This document shows positions 54,281 to 64,000 of a DNA stretch of 64,000 bases, piece after piece. The translations under genes were made by a program, and so were the position numbers. The notes beneath the pieces were generated by a model. That model searched no databases, was not told the DNA's origin, and saw only the letters and a program-made list of their open reading frames with translations. Origin of the DNA: Ambrosia x helenae. Its lineage: Eukaryota > Streptophyta > Magnoliopsida > Asterales > Asteraceae. Location: NCBI GenBank assembly GCA_030844895.1, contig CM061227.1, forward strand, positions 73,038,593-73,102,592. The letters run 5' to 3'. Within the stretch, counting starts at the first letter, position 1, and each line of letters opens with the position of its first letter.

Positions 54281-56857
54281 TTAGTTAGATCTAGGAACCC
54301 AAGCCTGTTTGGCTTTGGGTTTGCTCTTGAGAACAGTTACAGTTTGTTCTTGACCAGGTTGAGAAATCCATGTCTTTTTGGCAATGGATTCTTCATTAAG
54401 AACCATGGTGGTATCCTTTTCAGGACCACCATCAACCTTGGTCATCAGTAGTTGTACCATGTTCATTAGATTTTGTATCTCAGCAGTTTGTGAAACTGCT
54501 GATGATTCTGGTCTAACTACTGACAAGGAATTTTGAGAAAAAGATTTTGGTTGAGATTTTATCTTTTTCTGAGAAAAGGTGTTTTCAGGTTGTTGTTTCT
54601 TGGGTTTAAAGATTCTTTCATAATCATTTCTGATTTGATTTCCCACAACCTGTTGTTTAATTTTTTGATTGAACTGAATTCCTTTTCTGTATCTACAAAA
54701 TTCAGTTTTGTGGTTGAACAGACCACAAATTTCACACTCTTTTGCCTTTTGTTTTTGGTCTAAAGGCAAATTTCTGACATTAGTGTAAAGATTTTGCTCA
54801 TCAGTAGTTTTCAGGATCTCAACTCCTGATGTAGATGAAACTACTGATGGCTTGTTGTCAGATTTTGTTAATACTTCTGAAGTACTTTCTTTAAAAATGC
54901 CAGGATTTCTGTTTAGAAAGTTTTCATGGAAAGATGTGCAGTCTTTCCCTTCAGAAGTTTCATTTGAAACAATTCTTCTCCCATCTTCAGTAGTTTTGGG
55001 AGAAAAATCTGTTGGTGTTTCAACATGATGGTATCCTATGCCAAACTTAACATTTGAAGCACTTTGTTTGTTTAGCAATAATTGATACCCCTTACAAGAT
55101 TCCACCCATTTTTCACATGTGATCCTGGTGTCAGCAAGCTCTTGTCTGACATCTCCCAGGTCATTTAGCATGATTTTAATTTGTGCTTGGGTTTCAATAG
55201 CTGAGTCAGTTAATTTAGAAACTTCTTTTGTTTTAGCACACAGTTTTCTTTCTAAATCACATTTTATCTGTGTGTATTTTCTTTCTAAATCATTGGCTTT
55301 ACCTTGTAAGTGCAGATTTGTCTCTCTTATGAGAGCAAAAGTTTCTTTGCAAGAATTTGAGCAAAGTTTTGTCAAAGATTCTTTTGATACCTGTGACAAT
55401 GCAGATTTTGAAGTACAACCTTCAAATGCCATTAAGGCAAAGTTCTTTCTGCCATTGTCTGGTTCTCCCCAGTTGATGTCAAACATTTTGTTGTCTGCAT
55501 CAGGATTGCACTCTGTGGTGTCAAAAGGGAGACTGCTCCAGTCAACATACCCTGAGGTGAAAAGACTTTGTTGAGAGGGTTGTTGAGGCTGTGGAGGATG
55601 TTGAGCAGCTGGAAAGGGAGGGATTGATTGTTGGCTCTGCATCTGTTGAGCAGGCACTTGAACATATTGTACTTGTGGCATGTATTGCTGTTGAGGAGCT
55701 TGTGCCTGTACAAAATGAGCACTCCCTTGAGTTCCATTATTCCTATTATAATTGGGGTTATAGTTATTTCCAGATTGTGATTGGTTAAAGCTAGAGCTTC
55801 TACACTCTCTAGCAAAGTGTCCCAACTTCTGACACTTGTGACATCTTAATTTAGATTTGTCAAAACCAATTTTTGTATTACTGGTCAATCCTGGAAATTT
55901 CCTTCCTGACCTTTTATAAAACTTGTTAGTTTTAATGCTTAGCATGGCCAGTTGGTGTAATATGTCCATTTCTTCTAAGTCATCACTGCTAAAGTTTTTC
56001 AAATCATCCATGATAAAACATAGATTATCAGCAGTTTGACTTTGGTCATTATTGTCATAACCTGGGAAAGATCTTTCTGATGAGATCCCAATGGTTATGT
56101 CAATATTGTCATAAGATCCATAGGAACAAGTTGGTGAATCTTGTCCCAAAAGTGCTGTACTACCTGGTAGGTAGTCATCAGCAGTTTTACCAGATGATTG
56201 TAATTTCTTCTTTTGATCAATTTCTCTCTCAAAAGTAAGTAATCTCCCATGGAGTTTTGTAAGAGTAAGGGAGCTAAAATATGGTGAGGATCTTAAAACA
56301 ATGGAGTATGTTTCCCATTTGTCTGGTAAAGACCTTAAAAATCTATGTAGCATAGACACTATTGTATAGGTCTGACCATTTAACTTTAGCTCAGATATTA
56401 ATGAGGAGAATCTTTCAAATTGTTGAGTTAAAGTTTCCCCATTAATATGAGCAAATGTCTCATATTGTTGAGCTAAAATCTCTCTGGTGTTGGCAATCAC
56501 CTCTTCAGTTCCTCCAAACTGTTCTTTAAGACAATCCCAGAGTTCTTTGGCACTTTCACAATGTAAAAGGCCAGAGTATATCTCATTTGGGAGAGCCATT
56601 GCCAACATAGAGAATGCTTTTGCATCTAGCTCAAGTTTTAGGAAATCATCATCTGTATATTCTTTAGGGTCCTTAGGGACCTTAACATTAGTTTCAAGAT
56701 TAACATTTACTGGTTTGTGAGGACCATATATCACAGATCTCCAACAACCTGTGTTGGTTTGTGACAAGGTATGTGCCATTCTCTTTTGCCATATGTTGTA
56801 TTCATTTCTGACAAGCATGGCAGGTTTAGTGGCAGAACCAGTATTATGTGGATCCAT
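54281..56857 (-). CDS. SIRE A gag
   Basis: I take ATG 56857 (MDPHNTGSATKPAMLVRNEY), which starts the family's N-terminus, rather than the upstream Met at 56944. 858 codons ending at the TAA at 54281. The N-terminal capsid-like part (NEYNIWQKRM, LDAKAFSMLAMALPNEIYSG, AKELWDCLKEQFGG, ETLTQQFERFSSLISELKLN) is of the UBN2 type. A CCHC knuckle CHKCQKLGHFAREC follows, then a Gln-rich stretch, a coiled coil (LERKYTQIKCDLERKLCAKT) and a second zinc motif CEICGLFNHKTEFC near the end. Gag forms the particle and binds RNA. No stop or frameshift seen. Confidence 0.85.
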   Translation of the reverse strand: MDPHNTGSATKPAMLVRNEYNIWQKRMAHTLSQTNTGCWRSVIYGPHKPVNVNLETNVKVPKDPKEYTDDDFLKLELDAKAFSMLAMALPNEIYSGLLHCESAKELWDCLKEQFGGTEEVIANTREILAQQYETFAHINGETLTQQFERFSSLISELKLNGQTYTIVSMLHRFLRSLPDKWETYSIVLRSSPYFSSLTLTKLHGRLLTFEREIDQKKKLQSSGKTADDYLPGSTALLGQDSPTCSYGSYDNIDITIGISSERSFPGYDNNDQSQTADNLCFIMDDLKNFSSDDLEEMDILHQLAMLSIKTNKFYKRSGRKFPGLTSNTKIGFDKSKLRCHKCQKLGHFARECRSSSFNQSQSGNNYNPNYNRNNGTQGSAHFVQAQAPQQQYMPQVQYVQVPAQQMQSQQSIPPFPAAQHPPQPQQPSQQSLFTSGYVDWSSLPFDTTECNPDADNKMFDINWGEPDNGRKNFALMAFEGCTSKSALSQVSKESLTKLCSNSCKETFALIRETNLHLQGKANDLERKYTQIKCDLERKLCAKTKEVSKLTDSAIETQAQIKIMLNDLGDVRQELADTRITCEKWVESCKGYQLLLNKQSASNVKFGIGYHHVETPTDFSPKTTEDGRRIVSNETSEGKDCTSFHENFLNRNPGIFKESTSEVLTKSDNKPSVVSSTSGVEILKTTDEQNLYTNVRNLPLDQKQKAKECEICGLFNHKTEFCRYRKGIQFNQKIKQQVVGNQIRNDYERIFKPKKQQPENTFSQKKIKSQPKSFSQNSLSVVRPESSAVSQTAEIQNLMNMVQLLMTKVDGGPEKDTTMVLNEESIAKKTWISQPGQEQTVTVLKSKPKAKQAWVPRSN

Positions 56858-57003
56858 TTTAAAGAGTATAGATTTGTCAGATGACTCTATTAAGTGATGG
56901 ATGTTGATAAAAAGTGAACTTTTGATCTTTTTATTGAGTATCAATAAGAGCTTTGTGTCTGATTCTCAATTTGTTAGATTGATATGTGATCAGATAAACC
57001 AAT

Positions 57004-57015
57004 GCTCTGATACCA
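57004..57015 (-). promoter_or_regulatory. Primer binding site of SIRE A
   Basis: TGGTATCAGAGC on the minus strand, three bases from the 5' LTR; complementary to initiator-Met tRNA. Confidence 0.9.
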
Positions 57016-57017
57016 AT

Positions 57018-57739
57018 TGTTGGATCAGTTTGCTCTTTTTGCTAAGTAAGAACTTGCTATCTTGACACTTAAGTGTTTAGCAAGCCCTTGTAAATCAGAT
57101 TATAAGCACAGCGGAATGTATAAGTTAAAGCAACACTTTTTATACTAAGGAAGAGTTATTACTCCCCCTTGATGATTGAAACTAATAAATGACAAGTATT
57201 TATTATGAATCTAAGCAGTAAATGAGAATTAGATACTTAGACAGATTCACAATAAATACTGAAATGGAATAGAACAGTTGAGAGTGTTTGAAGGATTTTT
57301 CTATATAAAATCAATGTCTAAAACAGGAGGTTGAAGCCTCCTATTTATAGACGTTTACATACATGTAACTTGCCCAAAAAGCAAGTACAGAAACAACAGA
57401 AACAAGTTGCACAAGTTGCAACATTGAAACTAACAAATACAGCTAAAAGTAATAATAAACAATAAACTACTGATGCAAAAGGCGGTGGAAAATATCTGAT
57501 GCTAAGTGCTGATGAATGACAAACTACTGATGAGTAGTTTGTCTTCAGTACTTCTGAAGTGAACTTGTCTGGTTTGGACTTCAGAACTTCTGATGAAGTT
57601 TCTTCTTCAGCACTTCTCTTATCTTCTCTTCAGCAGTTCTTTGTTTTCTTTTCAGTACTTCTATACTTAGCCAAAATGACAGAAGTGAATTAGACTAAGG
57701 TTTCCAAAAGTGGTTTCACCAATCCTCTTTGTCCTAACA
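57018..57739 (-). repeat. 5' LTR of SIRE A (722 bp)
   Basis: The same sequence as 46184-46903 with two extra single bases (near 57087 and 57643) and one substitution (near 57617). TATAAATA (minus strand) at 57342-57349 is the likely promoter. Confidence 0.9.
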
Positions 57740-58561
57740 AGCAGGCATCTGTACATATTGTACTTGTGGCACATATTGGATTTGTGGAGCTTGTGCCTGT
57801 ACAAAATGTGCACTCCCCTGTGTTCCATTATTCCTATTATAACTAGGGTTAAACTGATTTCCAGACTGAGATTGGTTGTAGCTAGAGCTTTTACATTCTC
57901 TAGCAAAGTGTCCCAACTTCTGACACTTGTGACATCTAAGTTTAGACTTGTCAAAACCAATTTTTGTAGAACTGTTTAGTCCTGGAAATTTTCTTCCTGA
58001 CCTTTTATAAAATTTGTTTGTTTTAATACTTAACATGGCCAGTTGGTGTAAGATGTCCATTTCTTCTAAGTTATCATTGCTGAAATTTTTTAAATCATCC
58101 ATGATAAAACACATGTTATCAGCAGTTTGACTATATTCATCATTGTCATAACCTGGGAATGATCTTTCTGATGAGATCCCAGCAGTAATGTCAATGTGGT
58201 CAAAAGATCCAAAACTATTTGAACAAGTAGGTGAATCTTGTCCCAATAGTGCTGTACTACGTGGTAGATAGTCATCAGCAGTTTTACCAGAACTTTGCAG
58301 TTTCTTCTTTTGATTGATTTCTCTTTCAAAAGTTAGCAATCTCCCATGCAATTTTGTAAGAGTGAGGGAGCTAAAGTCTAGTGAAGATCTGAGGACTATA
58401 GAGTTTGTTTCCCATTTTACAGGTAAAGACCTTAAAAATCTATGAAGCATAGATACAATTGTGTAGGTCTGACCATTTAATTTTAGCTCAAATATTAATG
58501 AGGAGAATCTTTCAAATTGTTGAGTTAAAGTTTCCCCATTTATATGAGCAAAAGTTTTGTA
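57740..58561 (-). mobile_element. SIRE element B, gag fragment (upstream part)
   Basis: Starts with the AGCAG duplication (57740-57744). The minus-strand frame reads the same gag region as element A (ETLTQQFERFSSLIFELKLN, CHKCQKLGHFARECKSSSYN) with scattered differences. It is cut at 58561, where the LTR of element C begins. The longest frame's N-terminus (58669-58570) is LTR sequence of C, not gag. Confidence 0.85.
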
Positions 58562-59072
58562 TGTGCGTGAAAGGATCGTAAAACAACAAAGAATGATCAA
58601 ACAAGTTAGTTTTAGGTGCGGAATCCCTAAAACTATCACAAAATAATAGTCAAACAGATTAAAACACACAGTTCATCATTTTCAAAAGCTTTTCATTAAT
58701 TAACAACTCGATTACACGTTGAAATATGATTACAAACAAGGTATGAATGTTAAAAGAGTTAAACAAAACACTAGAGAGAATATCAGAAAGTGGAGGGAAT
58801 AATAATGACCAAAAGTTATATTCAAAAATCAAACTTGTCTATTTATAGACTGCACATTCGCCCAAATTGATTGTGCGAATGTGCAGGTTCGCCCAAACTG
58901 ATTGTACGAACCAAGTTACATAATAATCAATATACACATTCGACCAGAAGATCTTCCTTCGCACCTTCTAATCTTCATTCGCACCTTCTGAATCTCTCCT
59001 TCGCACCAACGACATTTACCAAAATAAGTTTGTTGTTCAATCCGAAGCATTAGTCGCACTTTTGCATCTACA
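58562..59072 (-). repeat. 3' LTR of element C (511 bp)
   Basis: On the minus strand it begins TGTAGATGCAAAAG, directly after a polypurine tract GAGGGGGAGTT (59073-59084), and ends TTTCACGCACA. TATAAATA (minus) at 58840-58847. It contains TTCGCCCAAA and GTACGAA words also found upstream of ORF3. Confidence 0.8.
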
Positions 59073-59085
59073 AACTCCCCCTCGA

Positions 59086-62000
59086 CTATTGCTTGGATTG
59101 CTGTCGACGTTGTTCGTCCATTCTAATATTCATCAGTCTGATATGTCGTTGAATCTTCTGTTGTTTCGTCAAAACCGGTTCCTGAAATTGCTTTTGCTTC
59201 TTCTTTTTCAGTTCAGGCACCTTTTGCTTCTCAACAAACTTTCCGAGCTTCTCGCCATAGTCACACCCAGCATTAATATCATACGCGAAGCACAGAAATA
59301 CCACACGTTGGTACTTTCCTGCTTGCCCAGCATCATTCGCATCAGAATAGATCGGATTATAGAACAACATGATTATATCCTCATGTGAACAGTTTATTAA
59401 CCACATGGGATCAAAAATGTGTACTTTCTTGTAGTTCTTCTCTCCATCTTTCAATACAATCACGGCCTCTGCTATCTTCAGTCGTAATACCACCAGATGA
59501 AATCTTTAGCGAAGTGTTGTGGGATAGGCAACAAAGGAATCTTTTTCAACACTCGCGGTGGTTTGTACTTTAACGTCACCTTGGGCATATCTATAATCTT
59601 ATCAATATCCTTCTTGTGAACAATTCGTTTAGGATATTGTGGTTTAAACAAATCCCACTTGGTTCGGCTTTCTCTTGTCATTTTTTCAGCAAAGTAGGTA
59701 ATCTGACTATTTGACGCTCCCGATAAACGGTGACGACAAATATCACGGATTGCCCAATAGGGAAGAGTCTTCAAGTGATGAAACTTGTCGAAATATAAGA
59801 TCCCTTTCTCCCACTTCACTGCAAAGCATCTCAATTCTTTAACAAACTTCCAGGCCAATGCACGACCTTTGAAAATACCATTATGAAGTTTGTAAAAGCT
59901 TCCTTGAATTTCAGCTTTCGGACGATTGTTTTCTTTTTCTTTCAACTTCTTCAAGAATTCCTTCAAAATCTCCGACTGCTCGAACCGTGGTTTGTCATGC
60001 CCTTTAAAGATTTCGTCTTTAAACGCTTTGCTCTTCTCTTTCGCCAGTTTCTCGGCATGGTTTAGCAATTCATCAGAAAATCCAGGAAATCCACAATCTT
60101 GATTAGTCTTGAAGTATTGTGGATACTCCTCACTAGTTATGTCTTCCATTTCAACATCCTCAAACGCAGGAACGTCACGGTCATCAGAATGATTACCGAC
60201 TTCCTTCTCAGGTATCTTTGGAATGAAATTGTCAGCAAGTAATTCTTCCAAAGTCTTTCCTACCTGTTTTGCTAAACCCTCAAGTATCTCTTTTGATATC
60301 GCCGCCGAAACCTCTCCATCTTCAACATCAGGGTCATCAAACTCTAACTCAAATAGTTTATTGCTCGATTCAAATATCTCTGGAAATCTGCTAGTCATGT
60401 CGATCGTCCAGACTCGATCTGTGAGCATATGGCGATACATGTTCTTGTCGTCTTCAGACAACGACTGCAGTTTCTCATTCCAGAATATATCTTCATCCAC
60501 ATTCTCTCCAGGAGTCTTAGAGCTCGACTCTCCACCCTTACTTGATTCACGCTTTTCATATGTAAACTTGTCAGCGTTATCATCATCATCATCATCACTA
60601 CTATCGAAAGCAGAGCCGTTTCCATCACTAGAACCATCATCTGAACCTCCATCATCTTTATCATCTTTCTTCTTCTTCTTAGTATCATTTCCTGCATCTT
60701 CATCAAGTTCTTCATCTTCTTCTTCGTCAGATGGTTCGAAATCAACCTGTTCTTCTTCTCTTTCCTTATCTACTTCACCAGCTTGAAGTTGAGGAGCTTG
60801 AGAGTACAAGTTCTTGATCAAATCATCCATATGCTTGTTACTCTTCTTCAACTGTTTGTTCTCCTCCTTCAAGGTAATAATTCTCCTGGTGTTTCGTTGC
60901 TCGTGCTTCAGCAACTTCTTATTCTCTCTCTTCAATCTCTTGATAGTTTTCTTTAAAATTTCATTAGCATCAGCTGATGTGACTACGACCTCCAACATCT
61001 TCTTATCGTTTGTCTTTAATTGCTCGATCTCAGTTTGTTGTTTGTTTATTATATTCATCATCTTAGACAATCTCTGATTCACAGCACTCATAATGTCACT
61101 ATCCACCGAAACTTTCTTCTTCATAGGTGGTTCAACAACATCAGGCAGTTTGCCTTTTCTGATCTTCTTAAGCACATTATCCAATGCTTCATTAACCTCA
61201 TCAATATGTATATCTTCACTGTGTTGTGTGCTCGATGTTGTCGCAGTCTTTTGTTTCTTCTGAGCTGGTGCAGTAACCGGTGACTTAGAACTAGTAGCCG
61301 GTGGTAGTTTCTTACCAGCTATCAGCGATTCAATCTCTTTCTTTCTCTTAAGACTTGGTTTCTCCGGTTTCTTCTTCTTCTTAGCAGCTTGCACAGGAGA
61401 ACCAGTAAAAGTTTCATCTACGTTCATAATCAACTCATCTTCATCAACTGGGATAGGACTCTTGATCCCTTGATCTTCAACGTTCTGGCTAGCAGACACA
61501 CCAGCCTCAGTGGCCTTAGGCGTGGTGGTCTCTACCGTCTCAGCATCTGAATTCCAACATTCATCTTCCTGCGTCTCTTCAGAATCAACAGACGCCTCAT
61601 CAACTATATGTAAACCCTTCTTCGCCATCGTCTTGTTTCTTCTTGGCGTGCTTTTCTTCTTTTCGGGTTCAGTTGTAACCTCTAACCTTATCTCTTTCTT
61701 CTTTATCTTTCCACTCTTTGCGCCAATATTCACAACCTGTCTTTTGCGTTTCGCATCAGTATCAACAGGATGTAACGGGTCATCAGTATCAGAATCACTG
61801 TTCACACGTCTCACAAGCCCTTCACCTGGATCTGTATAATCTACTCTTGCTAAATGTCCAAATAAACGCCTTACCGGAGGACGTTCATTGATTGACAAAC
61901 CTTTATACGCTTTCAACCTAGCAAGTGTGTTAAGCGACATATGTTCCTGAACAACTATGTGCTTAGGATCTCTTTTCAGCTCCTTATACTTGTTGTCAAA

Positions 62001-62677
62001 CACCATCTGGAGGAAACGAGGATAAAGTAGAAACTTCAGATTCCTCGTGCCGTTCACAGGCTCTAGTAAATGAGTCATCAGCATGCCTGAAACATTGAAC
62101 GGTTGTTCAACACTAAGGCAACCATCATAGAACTGATACTCTTTCGCATCAAATCATATCCTCCAGCTGCAGATCCGAAGACATGAATCAAAACATGTGC
62201 CAGATATTTGAATTGAGGGCACAGTTTTCCCTTATGCAATGAACCGTCAGTGATTGGTCCATTGTATTTCATTCTGAGAAAGCACTTTCGCTGATCCATA
62301 AAACTGAACTCCTTAGGATCAGTCGGCTCATCATCTAAGTTCAACGCTTCTCTCAGATCTTCTTCACAAACAATGACTCTCTGTCCTTGAATCTTGCTCG
62401 TCAAACATGATTCGCATTTCCAGAAATCAAGCTTCGCTTCCGATCAAAATTCTTGCATCATATCCCTGTAGATAATCGTCGGTGTAGCAATAGCATCTAT
62501 CACCCTACATCTCTTCAAGAACTCTATGATTCCGACAAACTCCATATGCTTCTTAACCTCTCCGAGATACGCACAGCAGTTATGCGCATTCTCGAAGTCT
62601 AAAAGCTTGGCAGGCTGTGATGATGATCCAGCTTGTTCCGTCGTCTTCTCTTTCTCGAACATCGTTAAATCTGCAAA
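59086..62677 (-). pseudogene. Element C env-like ORF3
   Basis: About 1190 codons from MFEKEKTTEQAGSS (near 62674) to the stop at 59086. Breaks: TGA at 62444-62446, a frame change near 62090 and another near 59485. The N-terminal part is globular (KLCPQFKYLAHVLIHVFGSA, KFLLYPRFLQMVFDNKYKEL). The middle is Lys/Glu-rich with a long coiled coil (MSAVNQRLSKMMNIINKQQT onward) and an Asp/Glu-rich block, and the C-terminal third is again globular (DRVWTIDMTSRFPEIF, RALAWKFVKELRCFAVKW, DPMWLINCSHEDIIMLFYN). The LLYPRF motif links it to ORF3 of element A, but C has a C-terminal domain that A lacks. No signal peptide or membrane helix seen. Function unknown. Confidence 0.7.
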
Positions 62678-62749
62678 ACAAACAAAAGCACACGTTAAAA
62701 ATCGACAAAATTTCAAACTTTGAAATTTTTTGGTAATCAACCTTCTCAT

Positions 62750-64000
62750 TCGCCCAAACGGGGGTACGAATGAGAAATAACAAGGTACGAATGAGAAGTT
62801 TTGATGGTACGAATGTATGGTTTTTGATAAAAGGTTTCATTCGCCCAAACATTCTACATTCGACCGTTTGTTTATCTCCTTGGCCCATTCGTAATGGTCG
62901 AAGATGACTGTTCATAATTTGAATTTTCAATTTTGAAATTGAGGGTTTCTGATCATGTTCTTTTGATTGAAATAGATCCTAATGATGCCGATTTACTATC
63001 TTATACTAGCAGATTCATCAATTATGCATTGTATTTGTGTTTTCAATTAAAAACTAGGGTTTAAACACAACTATTGATCAATTGATCAAACAGTTGGTTT
63101 TGAAACCATGGTTTTTGTTAATTCTCCCCCTAAAACACATATACAATGAAACCTAGTCAATAATTGTTACAATGAAGTTGATTTTAAACAGATTGAACTG
63201 TTAGGGCTTTAAACAGAAAAGAGGGATGTAATCATTCAATCCTGAGTGTTAACCTGTAAATGATAATGCAAAATGATCAGTATGAAAAGACGATCACAAT
63301 GAAAAGGTTCAAAATAATCAAGCAACAAGGTGAGGTTAAGATGAAAAATCTGAAAAATTTTGAATGGGGTTCGAATGAGACAGATAGGTATATATAGGCA
63401 TCCTCCTTCGCCCATTCTATACGTATGAATGAGAAAGTTTTGTCTCCTTCGACCCTAGTGAAAGGTTCGAATGAGCCAAAAGGGTTCGAATGAAACTTGT
63501 GTTCAAGAACACTCTCCTTCGCCCGTTTAAAACATACGAAGGAACATGAAAATCCCACATTCGACCAACCGAATGGGCGAATGCGAAATGGGATTTTTTA
63601 TAAATTTTCCAAATCTCAAAAATGAGTCCCGGTCCAATTATTTTCCAACATTTAGGCATCCAACAATCATGGTTTCACATTTAAAAAGATACAAAGCTCA
63701 AATGGTGTATCAAGGTTTAGAAAATCGACATCAACCACCATCAGTTATCAAAAATAAGATGGAAATGAAAAATCTTTTTGGATTTTCTAAAGTTTATGCT
63801 AAAACACACCTAAAATCTTTTTGAGTTTTGTAATTTTTGACGAGAAAATAAAATGCAAAAATGTAAATGAAAAACTGTAAATGTTTTTGGGATTTCCGGT
63901 AAAGGGATCATATCAGTTATTTGAGAAATCTGATCACACCGTTGATCTTTTGAATTATTATCATTAAAGACAATGTGTGATCTGGCAATTGCTGATATTG
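62750..64000 (-). other. Spacer upstream of ORF3 in element C
   Basis: No gene recognised up to the window end. It contains repeated TTCGCCCAAAC, CATTCGACC and GTACGAATGAGAA words (62749-62860 and 63365-63590), shared with the LTR of C. Confidence 0.6.

Larger units (their letters stand above)
46184..57739 (-). mobile_element. Full-length Copia element A, SIRE/Maximus clade with env-like third ORF
   Basis: LTRs 46184-46903 and 57018-57739, TG...CA ends, 5-bp duplication AGCAG on both sides. Order on the minus strand: 5' LTR, primer binding site, gag, protease-integrase-RT-RNase H, spacer, env-like ORF3, polypurine tract, 3' LTR. Integrase before RT marks Copia; the long gag, spacer and third ORF mark the SIRE clade. 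By eye the LTRs differ at one base and two single-base indels. It is inserted into the gag of a relative (B). It has one stop in pol and frameshifts in ORF3. Confidence 0.93.
58562..64000 (-). mobile_element. SIRE-type element C, 3' part (runs off the window)
   Basis: A single LTR (58562-59072) is followed on the right by a polypurine tract, an env-like ORF3 and a long non-coding spacer. pol, gag and the 5' LTR must lie beyond 64000. It interrupts element B at 58561. A different family from A: its LTR and repeated words differ. Confidence 0.8.

Noticed and set aside
53938..61839. Plus-strand frames opposite the SIRE genes (for example 55119-55574, 60223-60786)
   Set aside because: Shadows of gag, pol and ORF3 on the minus strand.

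Overview
Plant nuclear DNA from a eudicot, most likely a member of the Asteraceae. This is an inference: the ankyrin-repeat gene is of a type I associate with lettuce and sunflower, and the retroelement clades (chromovirus Tekay, Copia SIRE with a third env-like ORF), the plant MULEs and the AT-rich microsatellites all fit. A run of exactly 100 N at 45416-45515 marks a scaffold gap. No intact ordinary host gene is visible. Host remnants are an ankyrin-repeat gene (30588-40158, with a stop and without its 3' end) and two exon remnants resembling an M3 oligopeptidase (42943-43115).

Layout. 1-537: 3' end of a LINE. 951-1157: a SINE with a 17-bp target duplication. 1648-4010: a deleted Mutator-like element (E1) with a 9-bp target duplication. 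5905-27855: one larger MULE (M2, minus strand) split by later insertions. These are a young Tekay retrotransposon (7292-18553, itself carrying a hAT element in its 3' LTR), a minisatellite block (19780-20520) and a 3.06-kb solo LTR (21367-24427) that lies inside the OTU protease domain. 27915-29003: a small hAT element and a Helitron. 30738-38656: a third MULE (E3) inside intron 1 of the ankyrin gene. 40324-41135: two related MITEs. 43874-44598: a 725-bp deletion derivative of E1 with a perfect 9-bp target duplication. 45516-64000: nested SIRE-type Copia elements. Element A (46184-57739) sits in the gag of a relative, B. Element C (58562 to the window end) also interrupts B.

How the parts work together. 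The MULE family carries a FAR1/MULE transposase gene that runs into an OTU-type cysteine protease domain, and a second gene resembling the ATHILA ORF1 (gag-like) family. One copy also has a 75-codon ORF resembling half of a SAWADEE chromatin-reader domain. Between and outside the genes lie iterated 34-bp nested palindromes. Their layout is the same in all three subfamilies (two 15-bp palindromic units around a 4-bp centre), but the arm and core sequences differ. E3 also has 18 tandem hairpin units just upstream of its second gene. I regard this combination as the most interesting content of the window. By analogy with VANDAL elements, whose VANC proteins bind short element-specific repeats and counter silencing, it could be a self-recognition or anti-silencing system; this is inference.

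Both younger retrotransposons, Tekay and SIRE A, have long open polyprotein frames broken by one in-frame stop each, and nearly identical LTRs. All splice structures and family calls come from reading the sequence and remembered family motifs; no alignment was run.
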